22,090 nucleotides of DNA from Acetobacteraceae bacterium. Its GTDB lineage: Bacteria > Pseudomonadota > Alphaproteobacteria > Acetobacterales > Acetobacteraceae. The translations under genes were made by a program, and so were the position numbers. The notes under the pieces are model-generated. The model had not been told where the DNA came from, made no database searches, and was given only the letters and a program-made list of their open reading frames with translations. The DNA lies in NCBI GenBank assembly GCA_003506895.1, contig DNXO01000069.1, forward strand, positions 148,439 through 170,528. The letters run 5' to 3'. Below, piece by piece: positions 16,504 through 22,090 of the stretch (positions are counted from its first letter, which is position 1; every line of letters begins with the position of its first letter).

Positions 16504-16705
16504 TCGGCTCCCAACGATCCCCGGCCTTGCGGTAACGTCGCTTTACCGCCGACCAGGCGATCCGGTGCACGATCGCCTCTCGGTCAGGATCGGACGCATG
16601 CTGGTGCCAGGCATTGTTGAAGGCGGCAACATAGATTTCCTGTGCGTGCGCTGGCAGGTGATTGCGTATCGAGTCCGGCAGGTCGTCGATCGTGCTATAG
16701 GGCAT
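16481..16705 (-). CDS. chaB: ChaB-family protein
   Basis: A 74-residue cytoplasmic protein of the ChaB family, named for a proposed regulator of the E. coli cation antiporter ChaA. It starts MPYSTIDDLPDSIRNHLPAH and has EIYVAAFNNAW and HRIAWSAVKRRYRK, the full ChaB domain. The frame is open to 16843, but the ATG at 16705 starts at the domain. The ribosome-binding site (GGAG, ten bases before) is weak. Its 3' end overlaps the P-type ATPase end by 23 bases tail to tail. The SMP-30-like gene ends 44 bases upstream, so the two may be co-transcribed. The symbol follows the family; the function is poorly established. Confidence 0.85.
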   Translation of the reverse strand: MPYSTIDDLPDSIRNHLPAHAQEIYVAAFNNAWHQHASDPDREAIVHRIAWSAVKRRYRKAGDRWEPISRPRSF

Positions 16706-16749
16706 TGGAGGATCGCTCCATCGGCCGAGGTCAGTCGGAACGGGGGCGG

Positions 16750-17613
16750 CTATCCGCGAAGGCGATACCAGGGATGCGGTAACCCCGGGACCTTTACGCG
16801 TAGCGTATATACGGATGTGGATGCGGTCAGCAGCAGGGTGCACAGATCCGGGCCGCCGAAGCCGATATTGGCGCAGACCTCTGGCATCTTAATGATCCCG
16901 ATCAGGCTGCCGTCCGGCTCGAACACCCAAACGCCACCGGTGCCGGTGCAAAACACCCGTCCGGCTTCGTCGATCTTCATCCCGTCCGGTACGCCGTTGC
17001 TGCCGTCGGCGGACATATCGGCGAATACCCGGCGCCGCACCATATTGCCGGCCGAATCCAGTTCCACCGCATGAATATACTGGGTCCATCGCGTGTTGGC
17101 GACGAACAGGGTCCGCTCATCCTTCGATAATGCCAGTCCGTTTGGGTATTCGCAGCGAACGACTTCGGAAACGGCCCCGTCCGGTGCCACGCGATAGATG
17201 GCGGCGTGCCCGATTTCCCGCTGTTCCAGCGGCACGCGGAAATCCGGGTCGGTGAACAGGATCGATCCGTTGGAGTGGCAGATCACATCGTTGGGCCGGC
17301 TGAGGCGCTTTCCCTCGAAACGATCGACCAGGGTCGTGACCGATCCGTCGTGCTCCATCCGCGTCACGCTGCGTGCACCGCCTTCGCAATTGAGCAATCG
17401 TCCTTGCAGGTCGAACGTGGTGCCGTTCCCGGCCTGTGTGTCGCGAACCTTTTCCGGCTTCTGTCCCGGCACCATGCGGTAAAGCAGATTCGACATCAGA
17501 TCGACGAAGTAGAAGAAGCCGTCCGGATGCCACAGCGGTCCCTCGGTGAACACAAAACCTGACGCCACCTTCGTCGGGGTCGTCGTTTCCAGGATATCGT
17601 TCAATGCGGTCAT
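16750..17613 (-). CDS. SMP-30/gluconolactonase/LRE-like family protein
   Basis: A 287-residue six-bladed beta-propeller hydrolase of the SMP-30/gluconolactonase group, members of which open sugar or other lactones using a divalent metal. The expected metal ligands are all present: E24 (FTEGPLW), N108 (RPNDV), N158 (YPNGLALS) and D210 (PDGMKID). Repeated blade motifs (DGFFYFVDL, NGSILFTDPDF, GRVFCTGTGGVWVF) run along the protein. No signal peptide is evident. The ATG at 17613 has a strong GGAGGG six bases upstream. The exact lactone cannot be inferred, since these proteins are often annotated beyond what is known. Confidence 0.88.
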   Translation of the reverse strand: MTALNDILETTTPTKVASGFVFTEGPLWHPDGFFYFVDLMSNLLYRMVPGQKPEKVRDTQAGNGTTFDLQGRLLNCEGGARSVTRMEHDGSVTTLVDRFEGKRLSRPNDVICHSNGSILFTDPDFRVPLEQREIGHAAIYRVAPDGAVSEVVRCEYPNGLALSKDERTLFVANTRWTQYIHAVELDSAGNMVRRRVFADMSADGSNGVPDGMKIDEAGRVFCTGTGGVWVFEPDGSLIGIIKMPEVCANIGFGGPDLCTLLLTASTSVYTLRVKVPGLPHPWYRLRG

Positions 17614-17751
17614 CGCTCGCCCTCCATGTGCCCGGTGCTTATGTGTCGGCCCACCGTGGCGTCGGTCAGCGATCCTAGCGGGCGTTATCGATTGCCGCCA
17701 ACATCGTCGCGGCGGCTAGCCCGCATCGGCGAACTCGGGCAATTTTCGGCG

Positions 17752-18294
17752 ATGACCAGTCCTTACACCACGCTATCCAGCCGCATCGCCTACGAGAACC
17801 GATGGACCCGCGTGCGGGAGGATCAGATCCGCCACGCCGACGGCTCGCCCGGGCTGTACGGTGTTGTGGAACGGTCCGACTTTGTCGTCATCGCGCCCTG
17901 GCATCAGGGTCGTCTCACCCTGGTCGAGCAGTACCGCTATCCCGTCCGCGCCCGGATATGGGAATTCCCAATGGGCATGTGGGAGCAAGCGCCCGGCACT
18001 GATCCGGCCGTCCTTGCGGCCGCGGAATTGAAAGAGGAAACCGGCCTGATCGCCGGCCGGATGATCTACGCCGGCGAAATGTTCCAGGGACCCGGCTACT
18101 GCAATCAGCGCGGGCACGTTTTCTTGGCGACCGATCTGATCCAGGGCGAAACCGACCGCGAGGCGAGCGAGCAGGACATGATCTGCCAGGATTTCTCGCT
18201 GGCCGCATTCGAGGCGATGATCCGCGATGGCACCGTGAAGGAAGCAATGACCATCGCGGCCTTCGGTTTGCTGCGGGTCAAGGGTTTGATCTAA
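17752..18294 (+). CDS. Nudix hydrolase (ADP-ribose pyrophosphatase-like), with altered Nudix box
   Basis: A 180-residue protein most like ADP-ribose pyrophosphatases, which cleave nucleoside diphosphates linked to another group. Family segments are VERSDFVVIAPW, LVEQYRYPVRARIWEFPMG and the Nudix helix GTDPAVLAAAELKEETGL. In that box the first Glu is Thr and the conserved Arg of REUxEE is Ala, while the metal-binding EE pair remains. The substitutions may weaken or alter activity. The frame is open from 17626, but residues before the ATG at 17752 look non-coding in composition, and no good ribosome-binding site marks the start. It diverges from the SMP-30-like gene and overlaps the MgtC-like gene by four bases tail to tail. 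Confidence 0.85.
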   Translation: MTSPYTTLSSRIAYENRWTRVREDQIRHADGSPGLYGVVERSDFVVIAPWHQGRLTLVEQYRYPVRARIWEFPMGMWEQAPGTDPAVLAAAELKEETGLIAGRMIYAGEMFQGPGYCNQRGHVFLATDLIQGETDREASEQDMICQDFSLAAFEAMIRDGTVKEAMTIAAFGLLRVKGLI

Positions 18295-18734
18295 CGCGGT
18301 CCTGCGTCCTCGGGCGGGGCTTTCGCCTCGATCCAGGCCGAGAGTGGCCGCAGAACGACGTGGGCGAAGAAAACCACCAGCGCCAGGGCAACGGCTTTCG
18401 AGTAGGCCTGTGCCCCGGCCGCGCTGCCGATAGCTGCAACCGCCCAAAATGTCGCGGCGGTCGATAGTCCGCGGACGTGATCGCCCTGCCGCACGATGAC
18501 CCCGGCGCCAAGGAAGCCGATACCCGTGGCCACCGCGCCGAGCGCCGCGCCCTGACTACCGGGGGCGTAGGTCAATGCCATTTGGGCGAATACGCTGGCC
18601 GCGCCGCTGACGAGGGCCGCCGAACGGAGGCCCCCCGGATGGCGGCGCCATTCCCGCTCCGCCCCGATGATCGCGCCCAGCAGCGCGGCGAAGATCGTGG
18701 GGAAGACCGTGGCAAGGGCCGGCGGGATGTCCAT
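18291..18734 (-). CDS. MgtC/SapB-family inner-membrane protein
   Basis: A 147-residue membrane protein with four likely hydrophobic segments. The family motif is AALLGAIIGAEREWRRHPGGLRS (as AALLGAIIGAEREW then RRHPGGLRS) at about 17-39, followed by GIGFLGAGVIVRQGDHVRGLSTAATFW in two parts. MgtC relatives modulate cation homeostasis, and in pathogens aid survival in low magnesium or in macrophages. This short form lacks the C-terminal cytoplasmic domain of true MgtC, so a general SapB/YhiD-like role is likelier. It follows the MOSC gene by four bases on the same strand. Confidence 0.87.
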   Translation of the reverse strand: MDIPPALATVFPTIFAALLGAIIGAEREWRRHPGGLRSAALVSGAASVFAQMALTYAPGSQGAALGAVATGIGFLGAGVIVRQGDHVRGLSTAATFWAVAAIGSAAGAQAYSKAVALALVVFFAHVVLRPLSAWIEAKAPPEDAGPR

Positions 18735-18738
18735 CGGA

Positions 18739-19245
18739 TCAGGGTAGGGTGGGATTGGCTATAACGTCGAGTGTGTCGTCCACACGAACTTGCCCGGCGG
18801 TCAGCACCCTGGCGGTGATGCCACCAAGGCCGCGGACGGCGTTGTACCCGCCGGGACCGAGAACCTCCTCCATGCGCGAACAGGGATGGCAGTCGCCCGT
18901 GGTCAGCAGGACCGCCGTGCCCAGCCGGAAGGTCCGGCTTTTGAGCGCAAGCAAGTTGACGCCGCTCACCAGGATGTTGCGGCGGAGCAGGGCGGGATCG
19001 AGCGCGGGACGGCCGAGATGGGCAGCGATGGCCACCAGGTGTTCGACCTGCATCAGCGTGACCTGACGGGTGCGGCTGCGTGCGTGATCGCCGCGAATGC
19101 CGTTGCCCGGCTCCAGCTCGGCCAGCGCGACCGGTATGACTGGTTGCCTGCGCTCCGCTCGGACGCCGATCCAGGCCACCGAACCCGGACGAATCGGGCC
19201 GTCCAGCAGGCGGGCAAGCGGGGATTGGGGATTCAGCAGGGACAT
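18739..19245 (-). CDS. MOSC-domain protein
   Basis: A 168-residue MOSC-domain protein, the domain found at the end of molybdenum-cofactor sulfurases and in YiiM/YuaD-like proteins that handle N-hydroxylated compounds. Diagnostic parts are LRRNILVSGVNLLALKSRTF, then TGDCHPCSRMEEVLGPGGY, where C119 sits in the position of the conserved MOSC cysteine, and a GLGGITARVLTAGQV ending. It begins at 19245 and is divergent from aroQ (60 bp between the starts). Its stop is four bases before the MgtC-like start, so the two form an operon. The substrate is unknown. Confidence 0.87.
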   Translation of the reverse strand: MSLLNPQSPLARLLDGPIRPGSVAWIGVRAERRQPVIPVALAELEPGNGIRGDHARSRTRQVTLMQVEHLVAIAAHLGRPALDPALLRRNILVSGVNLLALKSRTFRLGTAVLLTTGDCHPCSRMEEVLGPGGYNAVRGLGGITARVLTAGQVRVDDTLDVIANPTLP

Positions 19246-19305
19246 GACCTTTCAGATGGTGGATATTCGCCTTATCGAGGGGAAACGATCGGAAAGGAAA
19301 GTCTC

Positions 19306-19755
19306 ATGAGCCGGCTTGTCTATGTGCTGAATGGCCCGAACCTCAATCTGCTGGGCAAGCGTCAGCCGCATATTTATGGGCACGAGACGCTGGCGGATGT
19401 CGAGCGGGATTGCCAGGTGTTGGCCGCCGAACTTGGCCTGCAAATCCGGTTCCATCAAAGCAACCGCGAATGCGAAATCATCGACTGGATCCATCAGGCT
19501 CGGGAAACCGCGGGTGGGATCGTGATCAATCCGGCGGCGTTCACCCATACCTCGGTGGCGATCCTGGACGCCTTGAACACGTTCGATGCGCCGGTGATCG
19601 AGGTGCACATCTCCAACGTGCATAAGCGCGAGGAATTCCGGCACCGGTCGTTCGTGTCGCTGCGCGCGGACGGGGTGATCGCGGGCCTGGGGACGCAGGG
19701 GTATCAGCTCGCGCTGCGGCGGTTGGCCCGCTTGATCGACGAGAAAGCCGCCTGA
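19306..19755 (+). CDS. aroQ: 3-dehydroquinate dehydratase, type II
   Basis: The enzyme dehydrates 3-dehydroquinate to 3-dehydroshikimate in the shikimate pathway as a cytoplasmic dodecamer. At 149 residues it is of normal size. All signature residues are present: VLNGPNLNLLGKRQPHIYG with the catalytic Y24, N75 in VINPAAFTHTS, H101 in VHISNVHKREEFRHRS, and R112. The frame is open far upstream, but the ATG at 19306 begins the conserved domain and has AAGGA seven bases before it. In many alphaproteobacteria aroQ precedes accBC; here it is followed by genes of other kinds. Confidence 0.96.
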   Translation: MSRLVYVLNGPNLNLLGKRQPHIYGHETLADVERDCQVLAAELGLQIRFHQSNRECEIIDWIHQARETAGGIVINPAAFTHTSVAILDALNTFDAPVIEVHISNVHKREEFRHRSFVSLRADGVIAGLGTQGYQLALRRLARLIDEKAA

Positions 19756-19835
19756 TCCCGGGGGACCGGCTCTGGCCTTTCGGCGATAGCACGATCATTC
19801 TGCGCGGCCAGTAAAGTTCGCGATGGATCAAGCCC

Positions 19836-20891
19836 ATGCGCCTTGCCTCAAAGACCTACGAATCCGCCGATATCGGTTCGGTGCAGGAACTCTATCACGC
19901 CAACGGCTGGACGGATGGCCTGCCCATCGTGCCGCCGACGCAAGACGCGGTGGAAGCCTGTCTGGACTGGGCGATGACCCCGCCCGAGACGCTGGTGGGG
20001 ATCGAGCCGGTGCGCGCCATGCCGGTCACGGCCGAGAAGCTGGCGATCAACGCGGTGATGGCGGGTTGCCTGCCGATGCATTTTCCCGTCGTGCTGACGG
20101 CCTTCACCGCGATGTTGCAGCCGGAGTTCCTGTTGCATGGCGCGACCTCCTCAACCGGCGGGTGCGCGGTGTTCGTGGTGCTGAATGGGCCGATCCGGCG
20201 GGAGATTGGGGCCTCGGGCACCTTCAACGCGCTGGGTAACGCCGATCGGGCGACCAGCGTGATCGGGCGGGCGATACGGCTGGCGTTGATCAATATCCTG
20301 GAGGTGCGGCCGGGCGGGATCGACCGATCCACCATCGGGCACCCGGGGAAGTTCACCTATTGCGTGGCGGAGGATGAGGAAGACTCGACATGGCTGCCGT
20401 TGGCCCAGCATCGCGGCATGCCGCCGGAAGTATCAGCCGTGACAGTCATGGCGGCGGGCGCGCCACGGCAGATCATGAACGAATGGACGACCGAACCCCG
20501 GGAAATCCTTGAGACCTTCGCCGCGGAGATGCGGGCGAACCTGCGGCATTACTCGTTGCATGCCGGGAACTACGCATTGATCGTGCCGAAGCAGTTGCGG
20601 GAACATTTGCAGGTTGCCGGCTGGACCAAGGCCGACATCGCCGAATTCATCCACGAGCGCGCTCGGATTCCGCGTCGTGAATGGGCCGACGTGGGGAAGG
20701 GCGCGGTGGTGCGGGACCGAGGCGACAGCATCTATCCGGCGTTGGACTCGCCGGACCATCTTCTGGTCATCGCCGCCGGCGGCCCGGCGGGTGGGTTTGG
20801 CGCGGTGATTCCGCCGTGGCTGGGCAACAAATCCAAGGCGGTCACGATGGCGATCGGCGCCTGTGTTGACTGCGAACCGCCGAAGGGGTGA
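19836..20891 (+). CDS. Conserved protein upstream of the UGSC-family gene, function unknown
   Basis: A 351-residue soluble protein without signal peptide or membrane segment. I do not recognise an enzymatic domain. Conserved-looking parts are YHANGWTDGLPIVPPT near the N-terminus, AEKLAINAVMAGCLP, GATSSTGGCAVFVVLNGPI, ASGTFNALGNADRATSVIGRAIRLALINI (in parts) and GHPGKFTYCVAEDEEDSTW in the middle. The C-terminus ends in a C-V-D-C motif. From memory, proteins of this style occur beside UGSC-family genes in other genomes, but this could not be searched here. The UGSC start follows ten bases after its stop, so they are co-transcribed and likely act together, perhaps in a redox reaction involving the cysteines. 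Confidence 0.8.
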   Translation: MRLASKTYESADIGSVQELYHANGWTDGLPIVPPTQDAVEACLDWAMTPPETLVGIEPVRAMPVTAEKLAINAVMAGCLPMHFPVVLTAFTAMLQPEFLLHGATSSTGGCAVFVVLNGPIRREIGASGTFNALGNADRATSVIGRAIRLALINILEVRPGGIDRSTIGHPGKFTYCVAEDEEDSTWLPLAQHRGMPPEVSAVTVMAAGAPRQIMNEWTTEPREILETFAAEMRANLRHYSLHAGNYALIVPKQLREHLQVAGWTKADIAEFIHERARIPRREWADVGKGAVVRDRGDSIYPALDSPDHLLVIAAGGPAGGFGAVIPPWLGNKSKAVTMAIGACVDCEPPKG

Positions 20892-20901
20892 AAATCGGCG
20901 C

Positions 20902-21426
20902 ATGGTTTTCCAGGTGCTCGACCCGACGAATGAGGCATCGCCGCCGCTGGGGCAGTTGGCCCCGCGGCTGGGTTCGTTGCGTGGCAAGACCGTGGGATTC
21001 ATTTCCAACGGCAAGGAAGGGACGAAGGGTTTCTTCGCCCACCTGGACCGCCAGTTACGGCAGGAGTTCGGGGTCGCCAACGTCGTCAGCCGGACGAAGT
21101 CGAACTACAGCGCGCCGGCGGATGGCTACATTGTCGGGGAAATCGCCAACTGGGATGCCGTGATTACCGGCATCGGCGACTGAGGAAGCTGCTCGTCGTG
21201 CAGTCTGCATGACTCCATTACAGCGGAACGATTGGGTATCCCCGCCATCGCGGTGATGACCACGCGCTTTGTCAGCGCCGCGGAGTTAATGAGCCGTGTG
21301 CTGGGGATGCCCGATTACCGGTTCGCGGTGATCGACCATCCGGTGAGCAGCGCGTCCGACGAAGGACTGGCCGCCATGGCCGCCACGACCATCGCGCAGG
21401 CAAGGACGTTGCTGGGGCTGTCGTAA
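20902..21426 (+). CDS. UGSC-family selenoprotein with in-frame TGA (Sec) codon
   Basis: Reading TGA at 21181-21183 as selenocysteine gives a 174-residue protein with Sec at residue 94 in the sequence GIGD-U-GSCSSCSLHD. This is the U-G-S-C motif of a family first described from metagenomic searches for selenoproteins, whose function is unknown; relatives with Cys in place of Sec exist. The upstream half (RGKTVGFISNGKEGTKGFF, SRTKSNYSAPADGY) and the downstream half (ERLGIPAIAVMTTRFVSAAE, then PDYRFAVIDHPVSS) fit one domain resembling a nucleotide-binding-like alpha/beta fold. The frame is open for 80 sense codons after the TGA, ending at TAA (21424-21426). A stem-loop 19 bases after the TGA fits a SECIS element. 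Start ATG 20902 follows the upstream stop by ten bases, with AAGGGG somewhat distant as ribosome-binding site. Confidence 0.87.
21195..21213 (+). promoter_or_regulatory. Candidate bacterial SECIS element
   Basis: GTCGTGCA (21195-21202) and TGCATGAC (21206-21213) pair over eight base pairs (one G-U) around the 3-base loop GTC, whose first base is G. Nineteen bases lie between the TGA and the loop. Known bacterial SECIS elements have a small loop of 3-14 bases with G in its first two positions, 16-37 bases after the UGA, so the fit is good. It lies inside the coding region, as is normal in bacteria. Confidence 0.7.
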
Positions 21427-21495
21427 CGCGGTGTTGCCTGGGCGTTTTCCCGGTTCCGTGCGTTGCTATCCGATCAGGGAGCAATGGAGGCCGCA

Positions 21496-21894
21496 ATGGC
21501 ACGGGTCGTTGGCATCGATCATCTGTCGATACGGGTGAGCGATTTCCAGAAATCAAAGGACTTCTATGGGCGCCTGTTCGCGTTCCTGGGGTTTAAGGTG
21601 GAGGCCGAGTATCCCGATACGATGGGATGGTCGAACGGTCACACGCTGTTCTGGATTGGGCAGGCGGATGCCAAGGCCAAGAAGCATCATATCGGCGATG
21701 TGGGCATTCATCATTACGCCTTCCGGTTGCGTAGCCGGAAGGATGTGGATGAACTCGATGCCTTTTTGCGCAACGATCTGAAGGCGAGGATCGCCGATCC
21801 GGCTGGGGAGTATTACGACGATTACTATGCGGTCTTTTTTCTTGATCCCGATGGGATCAAACTGGAGGGTATGCGATACGGGGAAAAAGGTTAA
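21496..21894 (+). CDS. VOC-superfamily (glyoxalase/bleomycin-resistance/dioxygenase fold) protein
   Basis: A 132-residue, single-copy-module VOC protein. It starts MARVVGIDHLSIRVSDFQKS with metal-ligand H9, then HYAFRLRSRKDVDELDAFL around H72/H73, and DPDGIKLEGMRYGE with E124. These are the usual ligand positions of the betaalphabeta3 VOC fold, which binds a metal in glyoxalase I and extradiol dioxygenases; the actual reaction is unknown. The frame is open from 21463, but the ATG at 21496 has GGAGG five bases upstream. It follows the UGSC gene by 69 bases on the same strand and may belong to the same transcript. Confidence 0.87.
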   Translation: MARVVGIDHLSIRVSDFQKSKDFYGRLFAFLGFKVEAEYPDTMGWSNGHTLFWIGQADAKAKKHHIGDVGIHHYAFRLRSRKDVDELDAFLRNDLKARIADPAGEYYDDYYAVFFLDPDGIKLEGMRYGEKG

Positions 21895-22078
21895 GGCTCA
21901 CTGGCTGGAGCATGCCACTGTGGGGCCGATACCATTCCTAAAAACAAACGAACTAATCGCGAATTTAGGGAATTCACGCGCGGATTACACGCAAAGCCGT
22001 TCGTCGATTTTCAACGATGTGTTGGCGGCACGATTGGATTTTCGGCGCTTCGCGGGAAGAGCCTGTCATGAATCTTGT

Positions 22079-22090
22079 GTGAGGAGTCAT
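22079..22090 (+). promoter_or_regulatory. Ribosome-binding site and first two start-codon bases of a next gene (cut by window edge)
   Basis: The window ends in GTGAGGAGTCAT. GAGGAG at 22081-22086 followed by TC and then AT would make ATG at 22089 if the next base is G. The 21895-22080 stretch before it is noticeably AT-richer than the genes and holds no supportable ORF, which fits a promoter region. It includes a small inverted repeat (GAATT-N5-AATTC, 21961-21975) of unclear meaning. Confidence 0.45.

Noticed and set aside
20889..20930. Readthrough of the TGA ending the 351-residue protein as another Sec codon
   Set aside because: The frame after it soon hits another stop and shows no family-like sequence; the UGSC start lies ten bases on in another frame.
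21184..21203. Alternative SECIS stem CTGC/GCAG (21189-21192 with 21200-21203)
   Set aside because: Its loop is only about ten bases after the TGA, too near for the known range, and the stem is shorter than the one at 21195-21213.
21961..21975. Inverted repeat GAATT-N5-AATTC as terminator or operator
   Set aside because: It is only five base pairs, AT-only at the ends, with no T-run and no known matching regulator.

Overview
The window looks like a piece of an alphaproteobacterial chromosome. It is GC-rich, and protein style and gene order (hrcA-grpE-dnaK on one strand, FNR/FixK-type operators, alphaproteobacterial-looking glycosyltransferases) suggest Rhodospirillales, possibly Acetobacteraceae. 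That placement is an inference from protein style; no marker gene settles it. Most of the window is ordinary chromosome. There is one decayed insertion sequence, one oxygen-responsive-looking metabolic module, and one gene that appears to encode a selenoprotein.

Layout: (1) 1-2424, minus strand: heat-shock operon hrcA, grpE, dnaK (dnaK runs off the left edge), with a strong sigma-70-type promoter before hrcA and a possible sigma-32-type promoter before dnaK. (2) 2430-3460: a decayed ISNCY/IS1202-like insertion sequence whose transposase has at least three frameshifts, sitting directly upstream of the hrcA promoter. (3) 3731-6207, plus strand: two translationally coupled glycosyltransferases; the second ends in a 15-bp tandem repeat and overlaps the convergent amidohydrolase gene. 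(4) 6192-7301 amidohydrolase (minus), then tRNA-Ser(GGA) at 7462-7551 (plus). (5) 7638-10163: membrane hybrid histidine kinase (minus). (6) 10305-16705: pfkB and ppsA (minus, one operon) diverge from a c-type cytochrome and a type III (proton-pump-like) P-type ATPase (plus). Two perfect palindromic FNR/FixK boxes lie between the two operons, each about 60 bp from the start codon it faces. A small ChaB-like gene converges on the ATPase. (7) 16750-19245: SMP-30/gluconolactonase-like protein, Nudix hydrolase, MgtC/SapB-like membrane protein and MOSC-domain protein. (8) 19306-21894, plus strand: aroQ, a conserved 351-residue protein, a UGSC-family protein and a VOC/glyoxalase-family protein. The last bases look like the ribosome-binding site and first two bases of the start codon of another gene.

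The most striking item is the UGSC gene. An in-frame TGA at 21181-21183 is followed at once by codons for G-S-C. The same frame stays open for 80 more sense codons of family-like protein. An 8-bp stem with a 3-nt loop beginning with G sits 19 nt after the TGA, the expected geometry of a bacterial SECIS element. A standard gene caller would break this gene into two pieces. The second notable item is the symmetrical pair of FNR-type boxes controlling PEP synthase/phosphofructokinase on one side and cytochrome c/P-type ATPase on the other, which resembles low-oxygen survival loci known from other bacteria.
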